18,640 bases of DNA from Candidatus Scybalocola fimicaballi (GCA_002317115.1 DCIP01000193.1:3830-22469), one strand, 5' to 3'. Positions 7,948-14,460 are shown, numbered from the stretch's first letter. The notes: generated by a model not told the origin, from the sequence alone. Numbers and translations: made by a program.

Positions 7948-8048
7948 GACATATCGTCACAAACGATGCTCACTTTGACATCCTCAAAACAATAGAATTC
8001 CCCAAACTTGAAATATCTTCCTTACAGAATTTTTCCTATAGTCTCTAA
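7944..8048 (+). pseudogene. C-terminal remnant of a PIN-domain toxin
   Basis: A 34-codon frame starts at an ATG that shares bases with the upstream TGA stop (ATGA). Its product begins MRHIVTNDAHFDILKTIEFP and continues KLEISSLQNF. IVTNDAHFDIL followed by FPK matches, from memory, the last strand and helix of Bacteroidales PIN toxins, including the conserved ND near the end. About 100 residues that should precede it, with the first catalytic Asp residues, are missing. The simplest reading is an internal deletion that kept the translational coupling but removed the nuclease. Confidence 0.55.
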
Positions 8049-8126
8049 TCCTCGGTTTCGCACCTATTTGTGTTTAGAAACTCAATTCTTCGAATCTTTC
8101 CATATTATTATTTTTTTTCTTGATAA

Positions 8127-8570
8127 TCACTTAGTTTCATATATTCCGTCTGGGTTATAACGTTTTTTATCGTAATATTCATTTGTAATATATAATGAAT
8201 CGAACCATTCAGCATCAAAAAAATCAGAATATCTTCTAGTTATGTCCATTAGCATATCTTCTTTCTCTACAAATACGAATTGACAAATGGAATCATTCTT
8301 TAAACAATCATACTTAATGCAAGATGTATCTATATTTGAAATATAAGGTACACAAAAGAATGTATCTTGTTTTTGAGAATATATTCCACTCCAAGACATT
8401 GGATATACACTATTACAATACAAGTGAAAAAATCCTGATCTCCAGTCGAGTGAAAGAAAAATTTCAGAATTCTTACTCTTGTATGTTTGACCATTTAATA
8501 ATCCAAATATATAAATGAATACAAAAAAAATGTAATATTTCTTATTGTGTATAATCTTGCTTCTTTTCAT
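8127..8570 (-). CDS. Exported small protein after an Rhs scar, candidate orphan immunity protein
   Basis: This 147-residue protein starts at MKRSKIIHNKK, 7 bases after the stop of an Rhs-core remnant. A longer frame exists, but its upstream part reads the Rhs scar and a repeat in the wrong frame, so I reject that start. The N-terminus has a positively charged head and a hydrophobic stretch (YYIFFVFIYIFGLLNGQ), a signal peptide or membrane anchor. The rest has many aromatic, Cys and Asp residues (DWRSGFFHLYC, DTSCIKYDC) and no family I recognise. Its position after an Rhs end mirrors the next cassette, where a lipoprotein follows the Rhs toxin; immunity function is inferred from that. The sequence is AT-rich compared with the trp genes, consistent with transfer. 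Confidence 0.6.
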   Translation of the reverse strand: MKRSKIIHNKKYYIFFVFIYIFGLLNGQTYKSKNSEIFLSLDWRSGFFHLYCNSVYPMSWSGIYSQKQDTFFCVPYISNIDTSCIKYDCLKNDSICQFVFVEKEDMLMDITRRYSDFFDAEWFDSLYITNEYYDKKRYNPDGIYETK

Positions 8571-8577
8571 TTGTCTA

Positions 8578-8661
8578 TTAATTATTTGTGTGCTGGGCGA
8601 TATTTCCATCGGCATCGGTGATGTAAGATGTTGAGCCAAGATGATCATGGTGGTAGAAGAA
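8578..8661 (-). pseudogene. Rhs-core scar
   Basis: The minus strand encodes FFYHHDHLGSTSY then ITDADGNIAQH, the conserved segment near the end of the Rhs/YD-repeat core, followed almost at once by a stop (HTNN*). The rest of the core (PYGE ... DPxG) and any toxin tip are missing. Bases 8590-8619 match 10453-10482 of the next cassette with one difference. The reading frame runs upstream through a dispersed repeat to 8802 with no Rhs similarity, so this is a deletion remnant. Confidence 0.75.
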
Positions 8662-8677
8662 GATGAGATGATGATAC

Positions 8678-8755
8678 CGCTCGTGCTTACGCACTCGCGG
8701 AGGAATGTGGGGGCAAGGGCGTTCCGCCCTTTGCAATCCTCGTTTCCTGATTCCA
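8678..8755 (-). repeat. Dispersed hairpin repeat, copy A
   Basis: The stretch matches the other strand at 14461-14536 over about 75 bases with a few differences. Read on the minus strand it has a GGGCG/CGCCC hairpin (GAA loop) and a second hairpin with a GTGC/GCAC stem, GTAA loop, GA opposite GA, and an outer CCGC/GCGG stem. It abuts the Rhs scar. Confidence 0.75.
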
Positions 8756-8799
8756 ACTTCTGTATTATTCAGAAACTTAAAGATCGCTTTGGGTGTTTG

Positions 8800-8816
8800 C
8801 AAAGATAATTATCTTT
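8800..8816 (-). promoter_or_regulatory. -7 box overlapped by a 16-bp palindrome, upstream of the Rhs-scar cassette
   Basis: On the minus strand 8807-8800 reads TATCTTTG (TAnnTTTG). Bases 8801-8816 form the perfect palindrome AAAGATAATTATCTTT, which covers the box and could be an operator. The leader downstream contains AAGCGATCTTTAA, shared with the other Rhs cassette. Confidence 0.45.
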
Positions 8817-8873
8817 TTCAAATCATCTTCATTTTTCACCAACACTTAAACTATAGTTCAGTATCAATCTTTA

Positions 8874-9500
8874 TCATTCAACAACTATTGAATTCAATAT
8901 TTCCATTTTCTCATTAAAATCAAATTGTTCTGGAAAATCTTGATTTTTTATCAAAAAACTGTATTGCCAATGATCGGTTGTTGCAATAGTGCAATGGATT
9001 AACGTCTCGATACATAGTTTTTTATCCTGTCGCCACAATCTGTTTGGGAATATACAAACAAAAACTTTCTTTTCATCACCATTAGACAATTTTTCCCTCT
9101 TTATATCATAATAATATTCATAACAAGGAAAAGCGTTTACAAAATTATGTTCAAAAAAATCCAAATCTGGCAATTTTTCAAAAGGCCAAGATTCAAATGA
9201 GAAAAAATTTAATTTTTGGGAATCAGCAACATAAGCAGCCGTAGCAAACCTAAGGTCGGTATCGCCATATATATTTCCATTTTTCTTTATATATGCCTCT
9301 TGACATGTAAGGAAATCCTTATATTTTATGTATTTTGACGGCAATTTATATTTTATCACATGATGTCCATCATTACATGAATCTAAATAAAAGGTACTGT
9401 CCATACATACAGACAAAGACTTTGATGAATAAGAGAAATCATTTGTTGTACATGACAAAAATGTCAATATAAAAATCAATATACAATATAACTTGTTCAT
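8874..9500 (-). CDS. Lipoprotein, candidate immunity protein of the adjacent Rhs toxin
   Basis: This 208-residue protein starts one base after the stop of the Rhs-CT frame, so the two are almost certainly cotranscribed and translationally coupled. I chose MNKLYCILIF rather than an ATG 33 bases upstream because it gives a clean lipoprotein signal peptide (ILTFLSC, acylated Cys17) without overlap into the Rhs gene. The mature part is rich in aromatic and acidic residues (FFSFESWPFEKLPDLDFF) with no family I recognise. Polymorphic toxin systems normally place the immunity gene right after the toxin gene, so immunity is the likely role. A lipid anchor would put it in the cell envelope, implying that the toxin acts in the periplasm; both steps are inference. 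Confidence 0.7.
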   Translation of the reverse strand: MNKLYCILIFILTFLSCTTNDFSYSSKSLSVCMDSTFYLDSCNDGHHVIKYKLPSKYIKYKDFLTCQEAYIKKNGNIYGDTDLRFATAAYVADSQKLNFFSFESWPFEKLPDLDFFEHNFVNAFPCYEYYYDIKREKLSNGDEKKVFVCIFPNRLWRQDKKLCIETLIHCTIATTDHWQYSFLIKNQDFPEQFDFNEKMEILNSIVVE

Positions 9501-9501
9501 A

Positions 9502-10485
9502 TTAATAATTTGCTTTTGCAGGTTTTGTTCCAAAATGAGATTTCATGATTTCTATGTATTTTGAGTTATCCCAAATTTGCCCATATATTGGATCATAATA
9601 TATCCAATCACTCAGATTATCTACTGACTTCAAATGACCAGTCTGAATCTGAGTTTGAACCCATGGTCCGCCATACATTATCATTCCATTAAGCATACTT
9701 ATTTCTGATGGACCATTAGCATCTGGAGTTTGATGTCTTATTGATGCATTATGACCAGCTCCATGAATAGTCAAATACGTTGCAAATCCAACAGGATCTG
9801 TATTATATGAACCACATTCATTAATTATAGCGTTTACATCTAAAGCTATCACATCCGTTTTAGGAACAAATTCAAATTTTCGTTTAATAGGATCTATCAA
9901 ACGTGGATATATAGCAGTGGATCTTTCCGGATTATCAGATCCTCCATGCCAATCTCCATATTGAGAGTTAAAGAATTCCTTTGAACATCGTTTAGATATA
10001 AAGGATCTAACCTTATCAGCAGCCCCTAGAACAACATATGAATCCGTATCATCCATTCGACCAGGATCAAAATTTTGTCCATCAGGAGCAAGTGTCATCC
10101 TAGTATTTAGACCTAATTTAAAAAATTTATCATTTACCTTATCTATATAACGCTGTATTCCTATTTTATCCTCTTCTTGAAGATTTACCAAATAAATCGT
10201 ATTCTCCCTTCCATCCGGATCAACCAACTTCACCGGATTTCCCATACAATAATTATATGGAGACATTCCAGCATACTTCTCCCACATCGGATCCACACTC
10301 AACCACATTGCTCCCGTAGGATCCAAGTATCTGGCTCCATAGTAGTACAAACCTGTTTCGTTGTCAAGTTCTTTGGCATTGAACAAGAAATTAGTTGAGA
10401 ATTGGGAATTACGCTCCTCCACAAACACTTCTCCGTAAGGAATGTATTCGATGTGCTGGGCGATGTTTCCATCGGCATCGGTCAA
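9502..10485 (-). CDS. Orphan Rhs C-terminal cassette with zincin-like toxin domain
   Basis: About 327 residues are readable from a TTG at 10485. Residues 1-94 are the Rhs core end: TDADGNIAQHIEYIPYGE, FNAKELDNETGLYYYGARYLDP, and the closing NPVKLVDPDGRE that separates core from toxin. Residues 95-327 are the variable tip. In it, HGAGHNASIRH (His241, His245, His251) has the H-x3-H-x5-H spacing of metzincin zinc sites, and GMIMYGG (265-271) could be the Met-turn. The catalytic Glu expected at 242 is Gly. There is no ATG start: the frame opens only 10 codons further upstream, inside a C-rich repeat, so the Rhs gene is 5'-truncated. It may be silent until recombined with a full Rhs gene, or simply decayed. 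A lipoprotein gene follows after one base. Confidence 0.75.
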   Translation of the reverse strand: MTDADGNIAQHIEYIPYGEVFVEERNSQFSTNFLFNAKELDNETGLYYYGARYLDPTGAMWLSVDPMWEKYAGMSPYNYCMGNPVKLVDPDGRENTIYLVNLQEEDKIGIQRYIDKVNDKFFKLGLNTRMTLAPDGQNFDPGRMDDTDSYVVLGAADKVRSFISKRCSKEFFNSQYGDWHGGSDNPERSTAIYPRLIDPIKRKFEFVPKTDVIALDVNAIINECGSYNTDPVGFATYLTIHGAGHNASIRHQTPDANGPSEISMLNGMIMYGGPWVQTQIQTGHLKSVDNLSDWIYYDPIYGQIWDNSKYIEIMKSHFGTKPAKANY

Positions 10486-10508
10486 GCCCCCTAGCCCCCT
10501 GAAGGGGG
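10485..10508. repeat. C-rich hairpin repeat at the Rhs truncation point
   Basis: Two AGCCCCCT units (10485-10492 and 10493-10500) are followed by a G-run. CCCCC (10495-10499) and GGGGG (10504-10508) form a hairpin with a TGAA loop. Similar CCCCCTGAAGGGGG units are, from memory, common intergenic repeats in Bacteroidota. It directly replaces the Rhs codons expected before TDADGN. Confidence 0.65.
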
Positions 10509-10605
10509 ATCTGGTTCATCACTTTTGTAGAGACATTCCTGTAATAGAATCTCAGATTGGAAACCTATTAAAGATCGCTTGTCGTATTTTTTTGAATCGA
10601 CGTCG

Positions 10606-10613
10606 CAAATATA
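10606..10613 (-). promoter_or_regulatory. -7 box upstream of the Rhs-CT cassette
   Basis: Minus-strand TATATTTG fits TAnnTTTG. It lies inside a 9-bp inverted repeat (ATTTTTTTG at 10586-10594, CAAAAAAAT at 10615-10623) and next to the palindrome CGACGTCG (10598-10605). The -33 element is not clear. Confidence 0.45.
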
Positions 10614-10634
10614 GCAAAAAAATCATACCGCGAT

Positions 10635-10727
10635 ATGTATCTTAAGCCAACCAATGTCGGATTTGATTTTGCTATTCTTTTTATTGCACTCGTCTTTGTC
10701 ATTTTAAAAAAGATTATAATGATCTAA
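10635..10727 (+). CDS. Doubtful 30-residue hydrophobic reading frame
   Basis: The frame encodes MYLKPTNVGFDFAILFIALV, then FVILKKIIMI. One possible membrane span (about 10-24) is followed by two Lys. No ribosome site or plus-strand promoter is convincing, and T-rich sequence often gives such frames by chance. Confidence 0.22.
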   Translation: MYLKPTNVGFDFAILFIALVFVILKKIIMI

Positions 10728-10749
10728 TGCTAAAATAATTGCCAAATAT

Positions 10750-10780
10750 TTTGATTTATTATCAATGTTATCTAATTTTG
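10750..10780 (+). promoter_or_regulatory. trp operon promoter
   Basis: TTTG (10750-10753) and TAATTTTG (10773-10780) are exactly 19 bases apart, the best -33/-7 match in the window. Transcription should start near 10787. An inverted repeat GTCAAT (10783-10788)/ATTGAC (10795-10800) lies at the start region. Confidence 0.8.
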
Positions 10781-10804
10781 CAGTCAATAAAACCATTGAC
10801 ATTT

Positions 10805-10903
10805 ATGGATTACCAAAGAATACATAGATATTGGCGATGGTGGCTTTCTTCAGAGATAAATAGAAGTGAAGCAGTCGCCTACTCAAAAAGCTTACGTAAA
10901 TAA
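10805..10903 (+). CDS. trpL: trp leader peptide (attenuation sensor)
   Basis: This 32-residue peptide begins MDYQRIHRYWRWWLSS and ends SLRK. It has three Trp codons within four positions (residues 10, 12 and 13; bases 10832-10843), although Trp is normally rare. It starts about 18 bases after the predicted transcription start and precedes trpB by about 150 bases. Its codons overlap RNA segment 1 of the attenuator, and segment 2 also lies inside the frame, at 10863-10879. The logic matches the enterobacterial trp leader: ribosomes pausing for charged tRNA-Trp control which hairpin forms. The start has no strong Shine-Dalgarno site, which is normal in this phylum. The symbol reflects role, not sequence homology. 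Confidence 0.85.
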   Translation: MDYQRIHRYWRWWLSSEINRSEAVAYSKSLRK

Positions 10904-11026
10904 TCAATTTACGGTTCATTGTCGGATTCATCAAGGCGCGAATCTGATGATGTTTTTGCGTTTATGTATTAAGGTAACTGAAATATAGCATAAGGCTGTT
11001 TCACTTCTGGTGAGACGGCCTTTTTT
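10833..11026 (+). promoter_or_regulatory. Four-segment transcription attenuator of the trp operon
   Basis: Segment 1 (10833-10851, over the Trp codons) can pair with segment 2 (10863-10879): GGCGA with TCGCC, CTT with AAG, and CTTC with GAAG. Segment 2 can instead pair with segment 3: AGAAGTGAAGCAG (10862-10874) with CTGTTTCACTTCT (10996-11008), 13 pairs including one G-U. Segment 3 also pairs with segment 4 (11010-11022) as the terminator. A ribosome stalled at the Trp codons covers segment 1, which frees 2 to pair with 3 and prevents termination. With ample Trp, 1:2 and 3:4 form. Two more hairpins (10895-10913 at the leader stop, 10919-10950) lie between. Confidence 0.85.
10992..11026 (+). 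terminator. Attenuator terminator before trpB
   Basis: The 13-bp stem AAGGCTGTTTCAC/GTGAGACGGCCTT has two wobbles and a 5-base TTCTG loop. It is followed by a T-run ending at 11026, 30 bases before the trpB ATG. Confidence 0.9.
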
Positions 11027-11056
11027 CATTTAGAAAAAATAAAAAGATTTACATAT

Positions 11057-12247
11057 ATGAATAATTACGAAGTAAGCAAAGAGGGTTACTACGGAGAATT
11101 CGGTGGAAGCTACATTCCAGAGATTCTTCATAAGGTGGTTTACGATCTTCAGGCTCAGTATGAGGAGATTATGAACAGCAAGGATTTCAAGGAGGAGTTT
11201 CACGCTCTTCTTAAGGATTACGTTGGCCGTCCATCTCCACTTTACTATGCAAGCCGTTTGAGCGAGAAGTATGGTTGCAAGGTCTATCTAAAGCGTGAGG
11301 ATCTTAACCACACTGGTGCTCACAAGATCAACAACTCACTTGGTCAGATTCTTCTTGCTAAGAAGATGGGTAAGACTCGTATCATCTGCGAGACTGGCGC
11401 TGGCCAGCATGGTGTGGCTACTGCCACTGCTTGTGCTCTTATGAATCTTCCTTGCGTTGTCTACATGGGTGCAACTGATGTTGAGCGTCAGAAACCAAAC
11501 GTGGAGAGAATGAAGATGTTGGGAGCAACAGTTGTTCCTGTACAGAGTGGTAATAAGACATTGAAGGATGCCTGCAACGAGGCTATCCGCGACTGGTGTA
11601 CTAATCCACACGACACTTTCTATATCATCGGTAGTACAATGGGTCCTCACCCATATCCTGAGATGGTGGCAAGAATGCAGAGTGTCATCAGTGAGGAGAT
11701 CAAATGGCAGATCAAAGAGAAAGAGGGTAGAGACTATCCTGACTACTTGATGGCTTGCATCGGTGGTGGATCAAACGCTGCTGGTACTATCTATCATTAT
11801 AAGAGCGACGAGAGAGTTAAGATCGTTCTTGCTGAGGCTGGTGGTCTTGGCGTCGAGACTGGCGAGACTGCAGCGTCGCTAAATATCGGTACTGTCGGAA
11901 TCCTTCACGGTTCGAAGATGTATGTTATGCAGACTGAGGATGGTCAGATCATTGAGCCATATTCAATCTCTGCCGGACTTGATTATCCTGGCGTCGGACC
12001 ATTGCATTGCCAGATGTTCAAGGATGGAAGAAGCAACGTGCTTCCTATCACAGACCAGGAGGCTCTTGACGCTGCTTTCGAGCTGACTAAACTTGAGGGT
12101 ATCATCCCTGCTCTTGAGAGTGCTCACGCTCTTGCTCTTCTTCCAAGATTGAAAGATAAGTTCAAGAAGGACGACGTCGTTGTCTTGACTGTCTCTGGAC
12201 GTGGTGACAAGGATATGCAAACTTATTTGAAACACCTTAACAAATAA
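11057..12247 (+). CDS. trpB: Tryptophan synthase beta chain
   Basis: At 396 residues it has normal length for TrpB, the PLP enzyme that joins indole and serine into tryptophan in the alpha2-beta2 complex. The PLP-binding Lys is Lys90 in HTGAHKINN, and the catalytic Glu is Glu112 in ETGAGQHG; both are shifted by 3 from Salmonella numbering (87 and 109). GGGSNAAGT binds the cofactor phosphate, and [15 protein letters not shown] is a family signature. It is the first structural gene after the attenuator and lies 5 bases before trpA. Start choice: [17 protein letters not shown] gives the usual N-terminus, with A-rich sequence upstream. Confidence 0.98.
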   Translation: MNNYEVSKEGYYGEFGGSYIPEILHKVVYDLQAQYEEIMNSKDFKEEFHALLKDYVGRPSPLYYASRLSEKYGCKVYLKREDLNHTGAHKINNSLGQILLAKKMGKTRIICETGAGQHGVATATACALMNLPCVVYMGATDVERQKPNVERMKMLGATVVPVQSGNKTLKDACNEAIRDWCTNPHDTFYIIGSTMGPHPYPEMVARMQSVISEEIKWQIKEKEGRDYPDYLMACIGGGSNAAGTIYHYKSDERVKIVLAEAGGLGVETGETAASLNIGTVGILHGSKMYVMQTEDGQIIEPYSISAGLDYPGVGPLHCQMFKDGRSNVLPITDQEALDAAFELTKLEGIIPALESAHALALLPRLKDKFKKDDVVVLTVSGRGDKDMQTYLKHLNK

Positions 12248-12252
12248 TTACA

Positions 12253-13026
12253 ATGACAAGAATTTCACGCCTTTTCCAAGAAAAGGAAAAAGATATATTT
12301 TCAGTCTACTTCTCATCAGGTTATCCTACAGTAGACTCGGCTCCACGCATCATCAAGGCTTTGTCTGATGCTGGTGTGGACATGATTGAGATCGGTATCC
12401 CATTCTCAGATCCGTTGGCTGACGGTCCTGTGATTCAGCGTAGTAACTCTATCGCTTTGAAGAACGGTATCTCTCAGAAACTTCTTTTTGAGCAGATTAA
12501 GGATATCCGTAAGGTGACAGATATTCCATTGATTTTCATGGGTTATATCAACTGTGCTTTGCAGTACGGTTTCGAGAATCTATGTAAGAAGGCTGTAGAG
12601 ATTGGTATCGACGGAATTATCCTTCCAGACCTTCCAGTCGACGAGTACAATGCTGAGTATCGTCCAATCGTTGAGAAGTATGGTCTTGACTTCATCCACT
12701 TGATCACTCCTGAGACAAGCGATGAGAGAATCCGTCAAATCGACGAGGCAAGTACAGGTTTCGTTTATATGGTTTCGTCTGCCGGCACAACAGGTGCTCA
12801 GAGCAGTTTCGCACAGAGCAAGCAGGATTATTTCAAGCGTATCAAGGCTATGAATTTGAAGAATCCTACATTGGTTGGATTCGGAGTTTCAAACCAGGAG
12901 ACTTTCCGCGCTGCAGCTGATAATTCACGTGGAGCTATCGTTGGTAGCCAGTTTATCAAGGAGCTTGACGCTAATCCTACAATTGAGGACGCTGTCAGCT
13001 CACTAATCAAGAAAATTAAAGGTTGA
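12253..13026 (+). CDS. trpA: Tryptophan synthase alpha chain
   Basis: This 257-residue TIM-barrel enzyme cleaves indole-3-glycerol phosphate to indole and glyceraldehyde 3-phosphate and channels indole to TrpB. Both catalytic acids are present: Glu46 in MIEIGIPFSDP and Asp57 in LADGP, equivalent to 49 and 60 in Salmonella. The phosphate-binding region VGFGVSN (about 213-219) is also intact, as is the YMVSSAGTTGAQ loop. Spacing of 5 bases to trpB and 4 to trpE indicates one cotranscribed unit. Having trpA next to trpB and before trpE differs from the B-E-G-D-C-F-A type order I associate with Bacteroides. Confidence 0.98.
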   Translation: MTRISRLFQEKEKDIFSVYFSSGYPTVDSAPRIIKALSDAGVDMIEIGIPFSDPLADGPVIQRSNSIALKNGISQKLLFEQIKDIRKVTDIPLIFMGYINCALQYGFENLCKKAVEIGIDGIILPDLPVDEYNAEYRPIVEKYGLDFIHLITPETSDERIRQIDEASTGFVYMVSSAGTTGAQSSFAQSKQDYFKRIKAMNLKNPTLVGFGVSNQETFRAAADNSRGAIVGSQFIKELDANPTIEDAVSSLIKKIKG

Positions 13027-13030
13027 GGCT

Positions 13031-14425
13031 ATGTTTAAGTTTAAGACAAATGTCGTGACACTGTTGGGAGATATGCACACTCCCGTCGAGACATATCTTC
13101 GTGTCCGCGACCTTTATTCGCAGAGTGCATTGATGGAGAGCTCTGACTATCATGGTGGCGAGAACAACCGCTCATTTATCGGTTTGGAGCCAATCGCAAG
13201 CGTTTCGATCAGCCATGGAAAATGTTTGATGAAGTTTCCTGATGGAAGCCGACGCGAGCATACCGTCGACAAATCTTATCGTTCGGATCACGCTATCAAT
13301 GATTTCTTGAAGGAGATCTCTTGCGACGGTGAGTATTCCAACTATTGTGGACTTTACGGTTACACTTCATTCAACGCTGTCCGCTATTTCGAGGATATCA
13401 ACGTGAAGGATGAGGTCAACCAGTCGGCTGACGCTCCTGACATGCTTTACATCTTGTATCGCTATATCATCGTCTTCAATGATTTCAATAATGAGTTGAT
13501 GATTGTCGAGATGCTTCAGGATGGCGAGCAGAGCAGAATTGAGAGAGTCCGCACAGCAATCCGTGGTGGAAAGATCAACAATTTCGATTTCCACGCTATC
13601 GGCGAGACTACAAGTCCGTTGACAGACGAGGAGCACAAGGCAAACATCCGCAAGGGAATCGCACACTGTTTGCGTGGTGATGTATTCCAGATTGTGTTGT
13701 CAAGACGTTTCATCCAGAAATACGAAGGAGACGACTTCAAGTTGTATCGTGCGTTGAGAAGCATCAACCCGTCGCCATACCTATTCTATTTCGATTTTGG
13801 TGGATTCAGAATCTTCGGTTCAAGCCCTGAGACTCACTGCCGTATCGACGGTGATCAGGCTTACATTGATCCAATCGCAGGAACAACAAAGCGTACTGGC
13901 GACGCCGCTCAGGATGCCAAGAATGCTCAGTATCTTCACGATGATCCAAAGGAGAACGCAGAGCACGTGATGCTTGTCGACCTTGCCCGCAACGACTTGT
14001 CGCGCAACTGTCACGACGTCTACGTAGAGAAATACAAGGAGATGCAGTACTACAGTCACGTTATCCACTTGGTGAGCCGTGTGCGTGGTACACTTGATAA
14101 GGGAGCAGATCCAATCAAGGCATTCATCGACACATTCCCAGCAGGTACACTTTCTGGTGCACCAAAGGTAAGAGCCATGCAGTTGATCTCAGAGTACGAG
14201 CCACACAACCGTGGAGCATACGGAGGCTGTATTGGATTCATCGGTTTGAACAAGTCGTTGAACCAGGCAATCACAATCCGTACATTCGTAAGCCGTGGAG
14301 GTGAGCTATGGTTCCAGGCAGGTGGTGGTATTGTTGCCAAGAGTAACGAGGAGTACGAGTTGCAGGAGGTAAACAATAAGTTGGGTGCATTGCGTCGTGC
14401 CATCACAATCGCTGAGACACTTTAA
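13031..14425 (+). CDS. trpE: Anthranilate synthase component I
   Basis: This 464-residue protein makes anthranilate from chorismate with ammonia supplied by TrpG. The C-terminal chorismate-binding domain is complete: FQIVLSRRF, NPSPYLFYFDFGGF, GSSPE, PIAGTTKRTG, ENAEHVMLVDLARND, and FPAGTLSGAPKVRAM with GAYGGCIGF. The N-terminal LMESSD (residues 34-39) matches the LLES element that binds feedback-inhibiting tryptophan in known TrpE proteins, so allosteric control is likely in addition to attenuation. TrpE rather than PabB is favoured by this motif and by the operon. It follows trpA after 4 bases. trpG does not follow at once: 129 bases of repeats intervene. Confidence 0.96.
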   Translation: MFKFKTNVVTLLGDMHTPVETYLRVRDLYSQSALMESSDYHGGENNRSFIGLEPIASVSISHGKCLMKFPDGSRREHTVDKSYRSDHAINDFLKEISCDGEYSNYCGLYGYTSFNAVRYFEDINVKDEVNQSADAPDMLYILYRYIIVFNDFNNELMIVEMLQDGEQSRIERVRTAIRGGKINNFDFHAIGETTSPLTDEEHKANIRKGIAHCLRGDVFQIVLSRRFIQKYEGDDFKLYRALRSINPSPYLFYFDFGGFRIFGSSPETHCRIDGDQAYIDPIAGTTKRTGDAAQDAKNAQYLHDDPKENAEHVMLVDLARNDLSRNCHDVYVEKYKEMQYYSHVIHLVSRVRGTLDKGADPIKAFIDTFPAGTLSGAPKVRAMQLISEYEPHNRGAYGGCIGFIGLNKSLNQAITIRTFVSRGGELWFQAGGGIVAKSNEEYELQEVNNKLGALRRAITIAETL

Positions 14426-14426
14426 T

Positions 14427-14454
14427 AGCTTAGAGCTTAAAGCTTAGAGCTTAG
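14427..14454 (+). repeat. Four tandem copies of a 7-bp unit
   Basis: AGCTTAG is repeated four times (second copy AGCTTAA), starting two bases after the trpE stop. The function is unknown. Confidence 0.8.
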
Positions 14455-14460
14455 AGAAAA

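Noticed and set aside
8571..8756. Longer start for the exported 147-residue protein.
   Set aside because: The added 62 codons read the Rhs scar and dispersed repeat out of frame; the signal peptide starts at 8570.
9501..9533. Upstream ATG for the lipoprotein (adds 11 residues).
   Set aside because: It overlaps the Rhs-CT end and puts a polar stretch before the lipoprotein signal.
10486..10515. Extending the Rhs-CT frame upstream by 10 codons to the preceding stop.
   Set aside because: Those codons translate the C-rich repeat and include no ATG; no Rhs similarity is present there.
14427..14454. CRISPR-like array from the AGCTTAG units.
   Set aside because: The units are 7 bp and directly adjacent with no spacers; it is a simple tandem repeat.
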